From contig NZ_VFPP01000001.1 in assembly GCF_006716745.1 (NCBI RefSeq), positions 6,273,386 through 6,337,385 on the forward strand: DNA of 64,000 bases, given 5' to 3'. The position numbers and the translations under genes are program-made. Position 1 is the first letter of the stretch. Each line of letters opens with the position of its first letter. Under the pieces are notes generated by a model, which had not been told where the DNA came from, did no database searches, and was given only the letters and a program-made list of their open reading frames with translations. Shown one piece after another: positions 45,989 through 54,630 of this stretch. This DNA is from Saccharothrix saharensis. GTDB lineage: Bacteria > Actinomycetota > Actinomycetes > Mycobacteriales > Pseudonocardiaceae.

Positions 45989-46891
45989 GTGGTAGACGTC
46001 GCATCGTCGCGCGGGTCCTCCGACGAGGGGGACCCGGAGCACGAGGAGAAGGTCGAGCAGTGGCGTGCCCGTGCGCGCAAGACGACCAAGCGCAAGGGTT
46101 CGTTCTGGAAAGAGCTGCCGATCCTGATCGGTGTCGCGGTGGTGCTCGCGGTGCTGATCCAGTCGTTCCTGGCGAAGGTCTACATGATCCCGTCGGAGTC
46201 GATGGAGCAGACGCTGCACGGCTGCTCCGGCAGCTGCTTCGGCGACCGGGTGCTGGTCGACAAGCTGACCTACGACTTCACCGAGCCCGAGCCCGGTGAC
46301 GTGGTGGTCTTCCACGGCCCGGACAGCTGGATCAACCAGGACTTCGTCGCCGCCGAGCCGACGAACCCGGTGGTCAAGGCGGTGCAGGGGCTCGGTTCGC
46401 TGCTGGGGTTCCCCTCGGCGAACGAGGAGGACTTCGTCAAGCGGGTCATCGCGGTCGGCGGGCAGACCGTGCAGTGCTGCGACGACCGCAACCGGGTGCT
46501 GGTCGACGGCAAGCCGCTGGACGAGCCGTACGTGTACTGGGCGCCGGGCCGCAGCACCGTGCAGGAGTCGTTCGGCGAGCTGAAGATCCCCGAGGGCTAC
46601 CTGTTCGTGCTGGGTGACAACCGCAACGACTCGTGCGACTCGCGGTGCCAGGGCGACGGCCGCGAGGGCGGTCTCGTGCCGGTGGACAACGTGGTGGGCA
46701 AGGCCAGGCTGATCGTGCTGCCGCCGTCGCGCTGGCAGGGCATCGGGGACCACAACCCGCAGGCCGTGGCCATCGGCGCGCCCGCGTGGCAGGACGCCCT
46801 GCCGGCCGGTGCCGGTCTCGCCGCGGCGTGGCCCGTGCTGCTGCTGGGCAAGCGGGTGAGGGCGCGGTTCCGGGGTTCGCGGCTGGGATAA
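45989..46891 (+). CDS. lepB: Type I signal peptidase LepB (copy 2)
   Basis: This second type I signal peptidase is also 300 residues long and shares the layout and the C-terminal hydrophobic end with its neighbour. Ser71 in PSESMEQTL and Lys151 in EEDFVKRVIAVGG are the catalytic dyad, and LGDNRNDSCDSR is the family box near residue 209. It also keeps the paired Cys residues (GCSGSC and QCCDD). The N-terminus is longer in charge (EHEEKVEQWRARARKTTKRKG). The start is GTG at 45989. Differences near the substrate pocket suggest shared but not identical substrate sets; that is inference. Confidence 0.96.
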   Translation: MVDVASSRGSSDEGDPEHEEKVEQWRARARKTTKRKGSFWKELPILIGVAVVLAVLIQSFLAKVYMIPSESMEQTLHGCSGSCFGDRVLVDKLTYDFTEPEPGDVVVFHGPDSWINQDFVAAEPTNPVVKAVQGLGSLLGFPSANEEDFVKRVIAVGGQTVQCCDDRNRVLVDGKPLDEPYVYWAPGRSTVQESFGELKIPEGYLFVLGDNRNDSCDSRCQGDGREGGLVPVDNVVGKARLIVLPPSRWQGIGDHNPQAVAIGAPAWQDALPAGAGLAAAWPVLLLGKRVRARFRGSRLG

Positions 46892-46900
46892 GGTCGACAG

Positions 46901-47695
46901 GTGATCCGCAAGCCGCCTCGTGTCCAGGTTCGGCAGACCGCGGGCATCTGGGCGTTCGAGGCCGCGCTGGACCGGCGCGGGTTCGGCCCGGTGGCCGGCG
47001 TGGACGAGGCCGGTCGGGGCGCGTGCGCGGGGCCGCTGGTGGTGGCGTCGTGCGTGCTCAAGCCGGGTGACGCGGCGAAGTTCGACGGGCTCACCGACTC
47101 GAAGCTGCTCACCGCCGCCGCGCGGGACCGGATGTACGACCTGGTGCTCAAGCGGGCGCGGGACTACGCGGTGATCGTGGTCCCGGCCGCCGAGGTCGAC
47201 CTGATCGGCGTGCACGTGGCGAACATCGAGGGCATGCGGCGCGCCGTCGCACGATTGGGTGCACATCCTGGGTACGTCTTGACGGACGGCTTCCCGGTGC
47301 CGGGTCTCACCGCGCCGAACATGCCGGTGGTCAAGGGCGACCGGGTGGCCGCGTGCGTCGCGGCGGCGTCCGTGCTGGCCAAGGTCACGCGGGACCGGAT
47401 CATGGCCGGGTTGCACGAGGAACTGCCCGTCTACGGGTTCGACGTGCACAAGGGCTACAGCACCCCCGAGCACGCGGCGGCGCTGGCGGAGCACGGCCCG
47501 AGTGCGCAACACCGCTGGTCGTATGCGAACGTGGCCGCCGCGGCGCAACGGCACGGGCTGGAACCGCCGCACCGGGTGGCGCGCGGCGTGGTCGCCGCCG
47601 CCGTGGTCCAGAATGGGACAACCCCGCAGACCAGCGGTGGCAGGCTCGCGACGAGGAGGGGCGCGGATTCGATGATTACCCGCGCGGAGGCGTAA
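46901..47695 (+). CDS. rnhB: Ribonuclease HII
   Basis: RNase HII removes ribonucleotides misplaced in DNA and RNA of RNA-DNA hybrids. The 264-residue protein has [21 protein letters not shown] near residue 34, with the first two acidic residues. SKLLTAAAR follows, then VLTDGF with the third Asp near residue 128, and [15 protein letters not shown] with the last. A tail of about 45 residues beyond [17 protein letters not shown] is longer than usual and low in complexity. The start is GTG at 46901. It overlaps the next gene by one base. Confidence 0.96.
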   Translation: MIRKPPRVQVRQTAGIWAFEAALDRRGFGPVAGVDEAGRGACAGPLVVASCVLKPGDAAKFDGLTDSKLLTAAARDRMYDLVLKRARDYAVIVVPAAEVDLIGVHVANIEGMRRAVARLGAHPGYVLTDGFPVPGLTAPNMPVVKGDRVAACVAAASVLAKVTRDRIMAGLHEELPVYGFDVHKGYSTPEHAAALAEHGPSAQHRWSYANVAAAAQRHGLEPPHRVARGVVAAAVVQNGTTPQTSGGRLATRRGADSMITRAEA

Positions 47696-48018
47696 TGAGT
47701 GCAGAGGATCTCGAGAAGTACGAGACCGAGATGGAGCTGTCGCTGTACAAGGAGTACCGCGACATCGTCAGCCAGTTCTCGTTCGTCGTGGAGACCGAGC
47801 GGCGGTTCTACCTGGCCAACTCGGTGGACGTGCAGGTCCGCAACGCGGACGGCGAGGTCTACTTCGAGGTGCGGATGTCCGACGCGTGGGTGTGGGACAT
47901 GTACCGCCCCGCCCGGTTCGTGAAGAACGTCCGGGTGATCACCTTCAAGGACGTCAACGTCGAGGAGCTGGACAAACCCGAGCTGAGGCTGCCCGAGGAC
48001 GGTCCGTTCAACTCCTGA
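47695..48018 (+). CDS. DUF2469 family protein
   Basis: This 107-residue conserved actinobacterial protein is the Rv2901c type and is always found behind rnhB. It starts [25 protein letters not shown] and contains FVVETERRFYLANSVDVQVR and YFEVRMSDAWVWDMYRPARFVKNVRVITFKDVN. The function is not known; it is soluble, acidic and very conserved. The ATG at 47695 overlaps the rnhB stop. The gene is followed by a strong terminator hairpin. Confidence 0.93.
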   Translation: MSAEDLEKYETEMELSLYKEYRDIVSQFSFVVETERRFYLANSVDVQVRNADGEVYFEVRMSDAWVWDMYRPARFVKNVRVITFKDVNVEELDKPELRLPEDGPFNS

Positions 48019-48022
48019 CACC

Positions 48023-48067
48023 CGCAAAGTCGCAGGGGCCCGCCCGAAGGGGGCGGGCCCCTTTGCG
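48023..48067 (+). terminator. Strong hairpin terminator after the rplS-DUF2469 run
   Basis: GGGGCCCGCCC (48035-48045) pairs perfectly with GGGCGGGCCCC (48051-48061) around a 5-nt loop. Outer arms CGCAAA (48023-48028) and TTTGCG (48062-48067) extend the stem. The sequence then reads TCTTTCG. This is the clearest terminator in the window and separates two transcription units. Confidence 0.85.
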
Positions 48068-48108
48068 TCTTTCGCCCATAGCACGCGATACCGACGATTC
48101 TCCGCGCG

Positions 48109-48136
48109 CTGTCCACAGCCCCTGAAGTTGTCCACA
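48109..48136 (+). promoter_or_regulatory. Pair of DnaA-box-like sequences upstream of yraN
   Basis: CTGTCCACA (48109-48117) and TTGTCCACA (48128-48136) match the actinobacterial DnaA box TTGTCCACA at 8 and 9 of 9 positions. They are in direct orientation and start 19 bp apart. They lie between the terminator at 48067 and the yraN start, so they may control the yraN-yifB-dprA genes. An identically spaced pair lies at 54682-54709. Confidence 0.55.
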
Positions 48137-48213
48137 GCCGGCGAACTCCCCGTCGCCGGCCCCCCTCCCGCTCGGCAAGGTCGACACCAGGACCGAACGC
48201 GGAGGAGCGGGAC

Positions 48214-48567
48214 ATGAGCACGGCGACCGAGTTGGGCCGGCGCGGCGAGGACGCGGCGTGCCGTTACCTGGAGCACCAGGGGTTGTCGATCCTGGCGCGC
48301 AACTGGCGGTGCGACGACGGCGAGTTGGACGTCGTGGCGACCGACGGCGCGCGGCTGGTGGTGGTCGAGGTGAAGTGCCGTTCGGGCACCTCGCGGGGCA
48401 CGCCGCTGGAGGCCGTGACGCCGGAGCAGCTGGAGCGGGTCCGCCGGGCGGCGTTGCGCTGGCTGAGCGCCCACCGGGTCGGCCGGGTGGAGATCCGGTT
48501 CGACGTGATCGCGATCGAGTGGCCGCCCGAGGGCAGGGTCCGGCTGCACCACCTGCGGGGCGTGTGA
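48214..48567 (+). CDS. yraN: UPF0102 protein YraN, endonuclease-like
   Basis: This 117-residue protein is of the UPF0102/YraN family, which has a PD-(D/E)XK nuclease-like fold. The core residues are in GRRGEDAACRYLEHQGLSILARNWRC and GELDVVATDGARLVVVEVKCRSG, where Glu-Asp and Glu-x-Lys form the nuclease-type site. The activity is not established. The start is ATG at 48214. Its stop overlaps yifB by one base, the usual order with yifB and dprA, which suggests a role in DNA uptake or recombination. Confidence 0.93.
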   Translation: MSTATELGRRGEDAACRYLEHQGLSILARNWRCDDGELDVVATDGARLVVVEVKCRSGTSRGTPLEAVTPEQLERVRRAALRWLSAHRVGRVEIRFDVIAIEWPPEGRVRLHHLRGV

Positions 48568-50078
48568 TGGCGCTCGCGCGGACGTGGTCGGTGGCGTTGT
48601 CCGGGGTGGACGGCGTTCCGGTGGAGATCGAGGCCGATGTCGGCGTCGGGACGGTGAAGACGCAGCTCCTGGGCCTGCCGGACGCCGCGCTGCACGAGTC
48701 GAAGGACCGGGTGAAGGCGGCCGTGCGCAACAGCGGGCACGACTGGCCGTCCCAGCGCGTGACGCTCGGCCTGTCGCCGGCCACGCTGCCGAAGAACGGT
48801 TCCGGCTACGACCTGGCCATCGCGTGCGCCGTGCTGGCCGCGGCGAAGACGATCCCCGGTGAGCGCCTGGCCGGCACGGTCCTGCTGGGCGAGTTGGCCC
48901 TCGACGGCCGGGTGCGTGCCGTCCGGGGTGTGCTGCCGGCGTTGCTGGCGGCGCGGCGGGCGGGCCTGACCGAGGCGGTCGTCCCGGCGGACGTGCTCCG
49001 CGAAGCCGCGCTGGTCGAGGGCATGACGGTGCGCGGGGCCGCGACCCTGACCGAGGTCCTGTCGTGGCTGACCGGCGAGCACGGCCTCCACCGCACCACC
49101 CCGCCCGCCCCGGCCCCGCCACGGGACGGCCCGGACCTGGCGGACGTCATCGGCCAGCCGGAGGCGAGGTGGGCCCTGGAGGTCGCCGCGGCGGGCGGGC
49201 ACCACATCCTGCTCACCGGCCCGCCGGGGACGGGCAAGACGATGCTGGCCCAACGCCTGGCTGGCCTGCTGCCGCCGTTGTCGCAGGAGGAGGCGCTGGG
49301 CGTGACGGCGGTGCACTCCGTCGCCGGGTTGCTGACCCCGGAGTCCCCGCTGGTCACCACGCCCCCGTTCATCTCGCTGCACCACTCGACGTCCACCGCG
49401 GCGCTGATCGGCGGCGGCACCGGCATGGCGAAACCCGGCGCGATGAGCCGAGCCCACCGGGGCGTGCTGTTCCTGGACGAGGCGAGGGAGTTCGGCGCGG
49501 CCAAGCTGGAGGCACTGCGCACCGCGCTGGAGGAGGGCGAGGTCCGGTTGGCCCGGCGGGACGGCATCGTCCGCTACCCGGCCCGGTTCCAGCTCGTGCT
49601 GGCGACCAACCCGTGCCCGTGCGCGCCGCCGAAGGACATCGACTGCGTCTGCCTCCCCGCGGCCCGCAGGCGCTACCAGAGCAAGCTCTCCGGCCCCCTG
49701 CTGGACCGGGTGGACCTGCGCGTCGTGATGCGGCCCCTCACCGCCATGAGCGGCATCGAGGTCTCCCCACCGGAACCGACCGCCACCGTCCGCGAACGGG
49801 TCCACAAAGCCCGCACCAGGGCCACCGAACGCTGGTCCGCCCACGGCTGGCTGACCAACGCCGAGGTTCCGGGCCCGGCCCTGCGCCGCGAGTACGCCCT
49901 GCCCCGCCCGGTCACCGCCGTCCTGGACCGAGCCCTGACCACGGGCGCCCTGACCGGCCGCGGCGCCGACCGCTGCCTCCGCGTCGCCTGGACCCTGGCC
50001 GACCTGGCCGAAGCCGACCGCCCGACCGCCGACCACGTGGCCGCCGCCCTGGAATTCCGAGAGCGCAGGAAGTCATGA
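48567..50078 (+). CDS. yifB: YifB/ComM Mg-chelatase-like AAA+ ATPase
   Basis: This 503-residue ATPase is of the ComM family; ComM is a helicase that helps branch migration during natural transformation. The N-terminal Lon-like domain (ARTWSVALSGVDGVPVEIEADV...) is followed by the AAA+ core, with Walker A GPPGTGKT near residue 220. Walker B is FLDEAREFG near 305, where most relatives have FLDELPEF. Sensor ATNPCPCAPPKDIDCVC, with its four-Cys cluster, is near 348, and the arginine finger region is LSGPLLDRVDLR. The ATG at 48567 overlaps yraN. The gene is intact. Confidence 0.95.
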   Translation: MALARTWSVALSGVDGVPVEIEADVGVGTVKTQLLGLPDAALHESKDRVKAAVRNSGHDWPSQRVTLGLSPATLPKNGSGYDLAIACAVLAAAKTIPGERLAGTVLLGELALDGRVRAVRGVLPALLAARRAGLTEAVVPADVLREAALVEGMTVRGAATLTEVLSWLTGEHGLHRTTPPAPAPPRDGPDLADVIGQPEARWALEVAAAGGHHILLTGPPGTGKTMLAQRLAGLLPPLSQEEALGVTAVHSVAGLLTPESPLVTTPPFISLHHSTSTAALIGGGTGMAKPGAMSRAHRGVLFLDEAREFGAAKLEALRTALEEGEVRLARRDGIVRYPARFQLVLATNPCPCAPPKDIDCVCLPAARRRYQSKLSGPLLDRVDLRVVMRPLTAMSGIEVSPPEPTATVRERVHKARTRATERWSAHGWLTNAEVPGPALRREYALPRPVTAVLDRALTTGALTGRGADRCLRVAWTLADLAEADRPTADHVAAALEFRERRKS

Positions 50079-50460
50079 CCACCGAACCGACCTCACCACC
50101 CCGACCCCTCACCCCACCCACCACCTCTCAGCACTCAACCCCACCTGCCCGCACCAGCCGCGCCCTCGCCTCACCTCCCAGTCGGACCTCGACCCCTCCG
50201 GCCTCCACCGCAGCACCCCCGATCCTCGCCACCGCCTCCACCGCCTCCACCGCCCCGGCGCCCACCTCCACCACATCGCTTCCCCCGTCGCCACCCTGCA
50301 CCGCCTCAGCTCCCGGCCGGCCACCCTCCACCTCACGGCCCCCCGCATCGCCGCCGTCCTTCGACTCGTCCTGCTCCCCGTCCTCCGCAGTGCGGGGAGA
50401 TCTCGAGCCCGGCCCTCCCGGAACCAAGGCGGATCCGGCGGCCCGCCCCGGTCGGGACGA
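50079..50460. other. Gap between yifB and dprA with ambiguous open frames
   Basis: In most relatives yifB and dprA abut; here 382 bases lie between them. The segment is low in complexity (CCACC-rich). One frame is open from ATG 50075, which overlaps the yifB stop, to 50479 (134 residues, Pro/Ser/Thr-rich). The dprA frame itself is also open across the whole gap, but has no ATG/GTG/TTG before 50461. I recognise no domain in either. It may be a spacer, a decayed gene or a small Pro/Thr-rich protein. Confidence 0.4.
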
Positions 50461-51624
50461 GTGGTGGCGGTGGTCGTGAGCGATGACGAGGTCCGGTTGG
50501 CGCGTGCCTACCTGTCGCGGGTGGCGGAACCGCCGGCGGCGGCGTTGGCGCGGTTCGTCGCGGAGGTCGGTCCGGTGCGGGCGGCGGAGATGGTCCGGGC
50601 CGGTGAGGTGCCTCCCGGGGTCGACAGCCAGACGTCGGCGCGGCGGGCGTTGGACCAGGCCGAGCAGGACCTGGAGGCGGCGGCGGAGATCGGTGGGCGT
50701 CTGCTGATCCCCGAAGACGACGAGTGGCCCCGCTGGCCCTTCAACGCCTTGGCCATCGCCGCCGCCAACGGGCTGCGCTGTGGGGTGGAGCCGTTGGCGC
50801 TGTGGGTCCGCGGCGACGCCAGTCTGGCCGCGATCACCGAACGCGCGGTCGCGGTGGTGGGCAGTCGGGCGGCTTCCGGGTACGGGCAGCACGTCGCGGG
50901 CGAGTTCGGGTTCGGGTTGGCCGAGGCCGGGGTCACGGTGGTGTCCGGTGCCGCCCTCGGTATCGACGGTGCCGCCCACCGGGGCGCGATCGTGGCGGGC
51001 GGCCTGACGATCGCCGTGCTGGCCTGCGGCATCGACGTCGCGTACCCCGCGGCCCACCGCGCCCTGCTGGACCGCATCCCGAGCCAAGGCCTGGTGGTGA
51101 GCGAGTACCCGCCGACGCACACGCCCGCACGTCATCGGTTCCTGACGCGGAACCGCCTCATCGCCGCTCTGGCCGAGGGCACGGTGGTGGTGGAAGCCGG
51201 GCGGCGCAGTGGTGCGAAGAACACGGCGGCGTCCACGACGGCGCTCGGTCGCGTGCTCATGGCCGTCCCCGGACCGATCACGTCGATCAGCTCGTCCGGC
51301 TGCAACGAACTGCTGCGAGCCGGGGTCGCGCTGCCGCTGACCAGCGCCGCCGAGATCATCGAGTCGACCGGGCGGCTCGGCGTCGACCTGGTCGAGGCCA
51401 CCAGGAACACCGACACCGGACCGCCGCAGGGTGACGCGATGCGGGTCTTCGAAGCGCTCGGGCTGACGTTCGGGCACAGCCCGGAGGCGATCTCCGTGGA
51501 GTCCGGAGTGGAACTGGCTCGGGTGCGCGCTTTGTTGCCCCAACTGGAACTGGCCAGTCTCGCCGAGCGCACGGAAAGCGGTTGGAAGCGCTCCCAGGAC
51601 GGGAGTTGGCGTGGCGATACTTGA
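50461..51624 (+). CDS. dprA: DNA processing protein DprA
   Basis: DprA binds single-stranded DNA entering the cell and loads RecA. The 387-residue protein starts with a helical region (EVRLARAYLSRVAEPPAAAL). The Rossmann-like core follows, with AVVGSRAASGYG near residue 138, VVSGAALGIDGAAHRGAI near 158 and GLVVSEYPP near 203. FLTRNRLIAALAEGTVVVEAG is near 223. A C-terminal winged helix follows (about 320-380). Starts at GTG 50461, 50464, 50470 or 50476 are all possible; none has a clear ribosome-binding site. Transformation has not been shown in most actinomycetes. Confidence 0.94.
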   Translation: MVAVVVSDDEVRLARAYLSRVAEPPAAALARFVAEVGPVRAAEMVRAGEVPPGVDSQTSARRALDQAEQDLEAAAEIGGRLLIPEDDEWPRWPFNALAIAAANGLRCGVEPLALWVRGDASLAAITERAVAVVGSRAASGYGQHVAGEFGFGLAEAGVTVVSGAALGIDGAAHRGAIVAGGLTIAVLACGIDVAYPAAHRALLDRIPSQGLVVSEYPPTHTPARHRFLTRNRLIAALAEGTVVVEAGRRSGAKNTAASTTALGRVLMAVPGPITSISSSGCNELLRAGVALPLTSAAEIIESTGRLGVDLVEATRNTDTGPPQGDAMRVFEALGLTFGHSPEAISVESGVELARVRALLPQLELASLAERTESGWKRSQDGSWRGDT

Positions 51625-51657
51625 CCAAGAGCGCTCGAGGGCGCAGCGTCAGGGGCT

Positions 51658-52635
51658 ATGTCCCCGCCGCCGCCCGCTCGGACACGTCGTGTCGACCTGG
51701 TTCGCCTGCGTCGCGCGCTGCCCGGGGACGTCGCGACGGCTCTGGACCGCTACGAGCGCCACCTCGCGATGGAACGCGGCCTCTCGCCGCACACGGTGCG
51801 CGCGTACCTCGGCGACGTGGTCGCCCTGCTGGTCCACTTAGCCGGGGACACGCCCGACAACGCCACCGTGGAAGCGATCGACCTGGCCGGGCTGCGGTCG
51901 TGGCTGGCTTCCCAGCACTCCGCCGGCGCGAGCCGGACGACGATGGCCAGGCGCGCCGCGTCCGCCCGCACGTTCACCGCCTGGGCCGCCCGCGACGGTC
52001 TGCTCGCCGCCGATCCCGGCCCGCGGCTCTCCGCACCCCGACCCCATCGGACGCTTCCCGCCGTGTTGCGGCCGGAGCAGGCCGACGCCGCCATGGCAGT
52101 TGCCGGAGTAGGCGCGGAACAGGGCGATCCGGTTGCGCTGCGTGACCGAGCCGTGGTGGAGTTGCTGTACGCAACAGGTGTCCGGGTCGCCGAGTTGTGC
52201 GGTCTCGACCTCGACGACGTGGACTACTCCCAAAGGGTGATTCGGGTTCTGGGCAAGGGCAGTCGCGAACGCACCGTGCCGTTCGGCGTTCCGGCCGAAC
52301 GGGCAGTACGGCGCTGGGTGGAGCACGGCCGATCCGCCCTGGTCACCGACCGTTCACCACGCGCGCTGCTGCTCGGTGCGCGAGGCGGTCGGCTCGACCC
52401 GCGTACCGCCAGGCGAGTTGTCCACGATGTAGTGGGTGCGGTTCCCGGCACGGCCGACACCGGGCCCCACGGCCTGCGCCACTCCGCGGCCACGCACCTG
52501 CTGGAAGGGGGAGCGGACCTGCGCACCGTCCAAGAGCTTCTTGGTCACGCTACGCTCGCAACGACTCAGCTCTACACACACGTCACCGTCGAACGGCTGA
52601 AGGCGATCCATGACCGAACCCACCCCCGCTCCTGA
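51658..52635 (+). CDS. xerC: Tyrosine recombinase XerC
   Basis: XerC resolves chromosome dimers at dif together with XerD. The 325-residue protein has the N-terminal core-binding domain ([23 protein letters not shown]). The catalytic domain has Arg176 (TGVRVAEL), Lys200 (GKGSRER), His271 and Arg274 ([17 protein letters not shown]), His297 ([15 protein letters not shown]) and the nucleophile Tyr306. All six catalytic residues are present. The start is ATG at 51658. Its 3' end overlaps whiG by 26 bp. The location next to dprA is the conserved chromosomal one, so it is not a phage integrase. Confidence 0.95.
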   Translation: MSPPPPARTRRVDLVRLRRALPGDVATALDRYERHLAMERGLSPHTVRAYLGDVVALLVHLAGDTPDNATVEAIDLAGLRSWLASQHSAGASRTTMARRAASARTFTAWAARDGLLAADPGPRLSAPRPHRTLPAVLRPEQADAAMAVAGVGAEQGDPVALRDRAVVELLYATGVRVAELCGLDLDDVDYSQRVIRVLGKGSRERTVPFGVPAERAVRRWVEHGRSALVTDRSPRALLLGARGGRLDPRTARRVVHDVVGAVPGTADTGPHGLRHSAATHLLEGGADLRTVQELLGHATLATTQLYTHVTVERLKAIHDRTHPRS

Positions 52636-53608
52636 CGTCGCAGGGGGAGGTTCGCGGACCGCAACCGTGACCTCTCCCTCCGCCGCGCACGTCGGGACGT
52701 CGTCGGCGGCGCGCACCCCGACCGGGACGAACGGTCACCACGTCGACGACGAGCCGCTGCGCACGAACGGGCACGCCCTGCCCGCGGTGCCGGGCAGACC
52801 GGCGCACGCCGCATCCGAATCGCGCACCGCCGATGACGTGGAAGCCGGGATCATCGCGCTGTGGCACACCTACGGCGAATCCCGCCGGCAAGCCCTGCGC
52901 GACCGCCTGGTGCTGCACTACGCGCCGCTGGTCAAGTACGTCGCCGGCCGGGTCGGCACCGGCCTGCCCGCGCACGTCGACGTGGCCGACCTGATCCAGT
53001 CGGGCATCTTCGGCCTGGTCGACGCGATCGAGAAGTTCGAGCCCGAGCGCGGCCTGAAGTTCGAGACCTACGCGATGCAGCGCATCCGCGGCGCGATCCT
53101 CGACGACCTGCGCTCACAGGACTGGGTGCCGCGCTCGGTCCGCAGCCGCGCCCGTGACGTCGAACGCGCCCTGGAACGCCTCGGTGGTCGCCTCCAGCGC
53201 ACCCCGACGGACCGCGAGCTCGCCGCCGAGCTGAAGATCGGCCTGGGTGAGCTGCGCGAGCTCTACGCGCAGCTCCAACTGACCAGCGTGGTCGCCCTCG
53301 ACGAGCTGATCGCCGCCGGCCGCAGCACCGGTGGCGCGGGATCGTCGCTGGCCGAGTCCCTGCCCGACGAGGGCGCGGAGGACCCGATCGCCACCCTGGT
53401 CGACCAGGACAGCCGCCGCCAGCTCGCCGACGCGATCGCCCAGCTCGCCGAGCGGGACCGCGTCGTGGTCACCCTGTACTACTTCGAGAACCTGACGCTG
53501 GCCGAGATCGGCAAGGTCCTGGGCGTCACGGAGTCCCGCGTGTGCCAACTGCACACCCGGGCGGTGCTGCGGCTGCGCACCAAGTTGAACGAGCAGCTGG
53601 AGTCCTGA
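52610..53608 (+). CDS. whiG: Sporulation/motility-type sigma factor WhiG (FliA family)
   Basis: This 332-residue sigma factor of the FliA/WhiG group starts the sporulation pathway in Streptomyces aerial hyphae. An unusual N-terminal tail of about 75 residues, rich in Ala, Thr, Gly and His, precedes region 2 ([21 protein letters not shown]...[42 protein letters not shown], cited in parts). Region 3 contains [20 protein letters not shown], and region 4 ends with [29 protein letters not shown]. The gene sits between xerC and rpsB as in Streptomyces. Its 5' end overlaps xerC. The 3' end is overlapped on the other strand by the M23 gene's open frame. Confidence 0.92.
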   Translation: MTEPTPAPDVAGGGSRTATVTSPSAAHVGTSSAARTPTGTNGHHVDDEPLRTNGHALPAVPGRPAHAASESRTADDVEAGIIALWHTYGESRRQALRDRLVLHYAPLVKYVAGRVGTGLPAHVDVADLIQSGIFGLVDAIEKFEPERGLKFETYAMQRIRGAILDDLRSQDWVPRSVRSRARDVERALERLGGRLQRTPTDRELAAELKIGLGELRELYAQLQLTSVVALDELIAAGRSTGGAGSSLAESLPDEGAEDPIATLVDQDSRRQLADAIAQLAERDRVVVTLYYFENLTLAEIGKVLGVTESRVCQLHTRAVLRLRTKLNEQLES

Positions 53609-54630
53609 CCCCCGACCGCCACCGGCGTCGGTCGACTCCCGGCACGATGGCGCCGCACGGTCCGGTGACGCGCGCCGCGAGCTGGCGGGCCCGGCCCGGT
53701 GGATGACCGGATGTGGCGAGTGCGGAACCCGGTCGGCGCCTCGACGCGCGAGTAGATCGGCGGGCCGCACGGTCGGCCTCGGGCGGCGTGGCGCGGCGTG
53801 CGTGCGCGGGGCTCGGGTTGGTGTCGAGCAGTCGCGGTGAGTGGGTCGCGGCACTGGCTGGGCCGGCCACGGCGGGAGCCAGTCGGTAAGCGAGCCGGCT
53901 GGGGAAGGTGGCAGGCCATCGGTGACCGGTTGGGCGTGAACGGGCTGGGCTGAAGAGGTGGGGTGAGCAGGCGGCGGGAAGCTGGTGAGGTGGTGGTTGG
54001 AGGTTGGTCGGGCGGGCGCGATGGTGCGACGCGAGGGGCGGATGGCGGCACCACGCGGCTCGGCGCGGTGGGTGGCTGGGCGCGGTGGGTGGCTGGTTGA
54101 GCCGGGCGGGGGCGGGTGGGGTGGGGGAGGAGGCGGACTCGGCCGTTGGTCAGCAGGTGCAGGGGGTCGAGGTAGGTGTGGGAGCGGGGTGGGGTGGGGC
54201 GGAAGGCGCCCCAGTGCAGGCAGGCTTCGGCCGGGCAACCCTCGTGGCCCCGGTCGAGGGTGCCGATCGGGGTGCCCCGGCGGACGCGTTGGCCGCGGTG
54301 GACGGTGGGGTGCAGTGGTTCGTAGGTGGTGCGCAGGCCGCCCGGGTGGAGCAGGGAGACGACCGCGCGATCGGCCACCGGGCCGGCGTGCACGACCACG
54401 GCGTCGGCGGCGGCCAGGACCGGGCTGCCCGGTGCGGCGGCCAGGTCGACGCCCCGGTGGCCTGGGGCGTACTCGGTGGCCGGGGGATCGAACGGGCGGA
54501 CGACCCGGTGCGGTGGGGCCAGTGGCCAGGCGAAGCGGGGTGGGCGGGAGGCCTGGACCTGCGGGGCCAGGGGTAGCGTGACGGTGGCTGTCAAGGCCAG
54601 GACCAGCAGTGTTCGCATGGTGGGAGTCAT
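53479..54630 (-). CDS. Secreted M23-family metallopeptidase with overlong, frame-open tail
   Basis: The first 169 residues (54124-54630) form a secreted LytM/M23 peptidase: signal peptide (TLLVLALTATVTLPLAPQVQA) and FDPPATEYAPGHRGVDLAAAPGSPVLAAADA with the zinc-binding His and Asp. The second motif is CLHWG, where the first His of HxH is Cys, as in this chromosomal subgroup. Homologues usually stop soon after the NGRVRLLP block. Here the frame stays open to 53479, adding over 210 Pro/Arg/Ser-rich residues and overlapping whiG antisense by 130 bp. The tail looks non-coding; the true end is uncertain, and a frameshift is possible. The start is ATG 54630 or 54618. Confidence 0.65.
   Translation of the reverse strand: MTPTMRTLLVLALTATVTLPLAPQVQASRPPRFAWPLAPPHRVVRPFDPPATEYAPGHRGVDLAAAPGSPVLAAADAVVVHAGPVADRAVVSLLHPGGLRTTYEPLHPTVHRGQRVRRGTPIGTLDRGHEGCPAEACLHWGAFRPTPPRSHTYLDPLHLLTNGRVRLLPHPTRPRPAQPATHRAQPPTAPSRVVPPSAPRVAPSRPPDQPPTTTSPASRRLLTPPLQPSPFTPNRSPMACHLPQPARLPTGSRRGRPSQCRDPLTATARHQPEPRARTPRHAARGRPCGPPIYSRVEAPTGFRTRHIRSSTGPGPPARGARHRTVRRHRAGSRPTPVAVGGQDSSCSFNLVRSRSTARVCSWHTRDSVTPRTLPISASVRFSK
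54062..54095. repeat. 17-bp tandem duplication within the M23 gene tail
   Basis: GGCGCGGTGGGTGGCTG occurs twice without a gap (54062-54078 and 54079-54095). Because 17 is not a multiple of 3, one extra copy shifts the reading frame of the minus-strand M23 gene just after its conserved domain. It is a simple recent duplication, or a hotspot in G-rich DNA. Confidence 0.85.

Noticed and set aside
50109-50348. Minus-strand Trp/Arg-rich 79-codon frame between yifB and dprA
   Set aside because: The composition (many Trp and Arg) is the usual result of reading CCACC-rich DNA backwards; no start signal.
51658-52635. Tyrosine recombinase considered as a mobile-element integrase
   Set aside because: It is the conserved chromosomal XerC next to dprA; no attachment site, tRNA target or phage genes are nearby.
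54004-54581. Plus-strand Gly/Arg-rich frames opposite the M23 gene
   Set aside because: Antisense to a recognisable peptidase domain, extreme Gly/Arg/Trp content and no motif.
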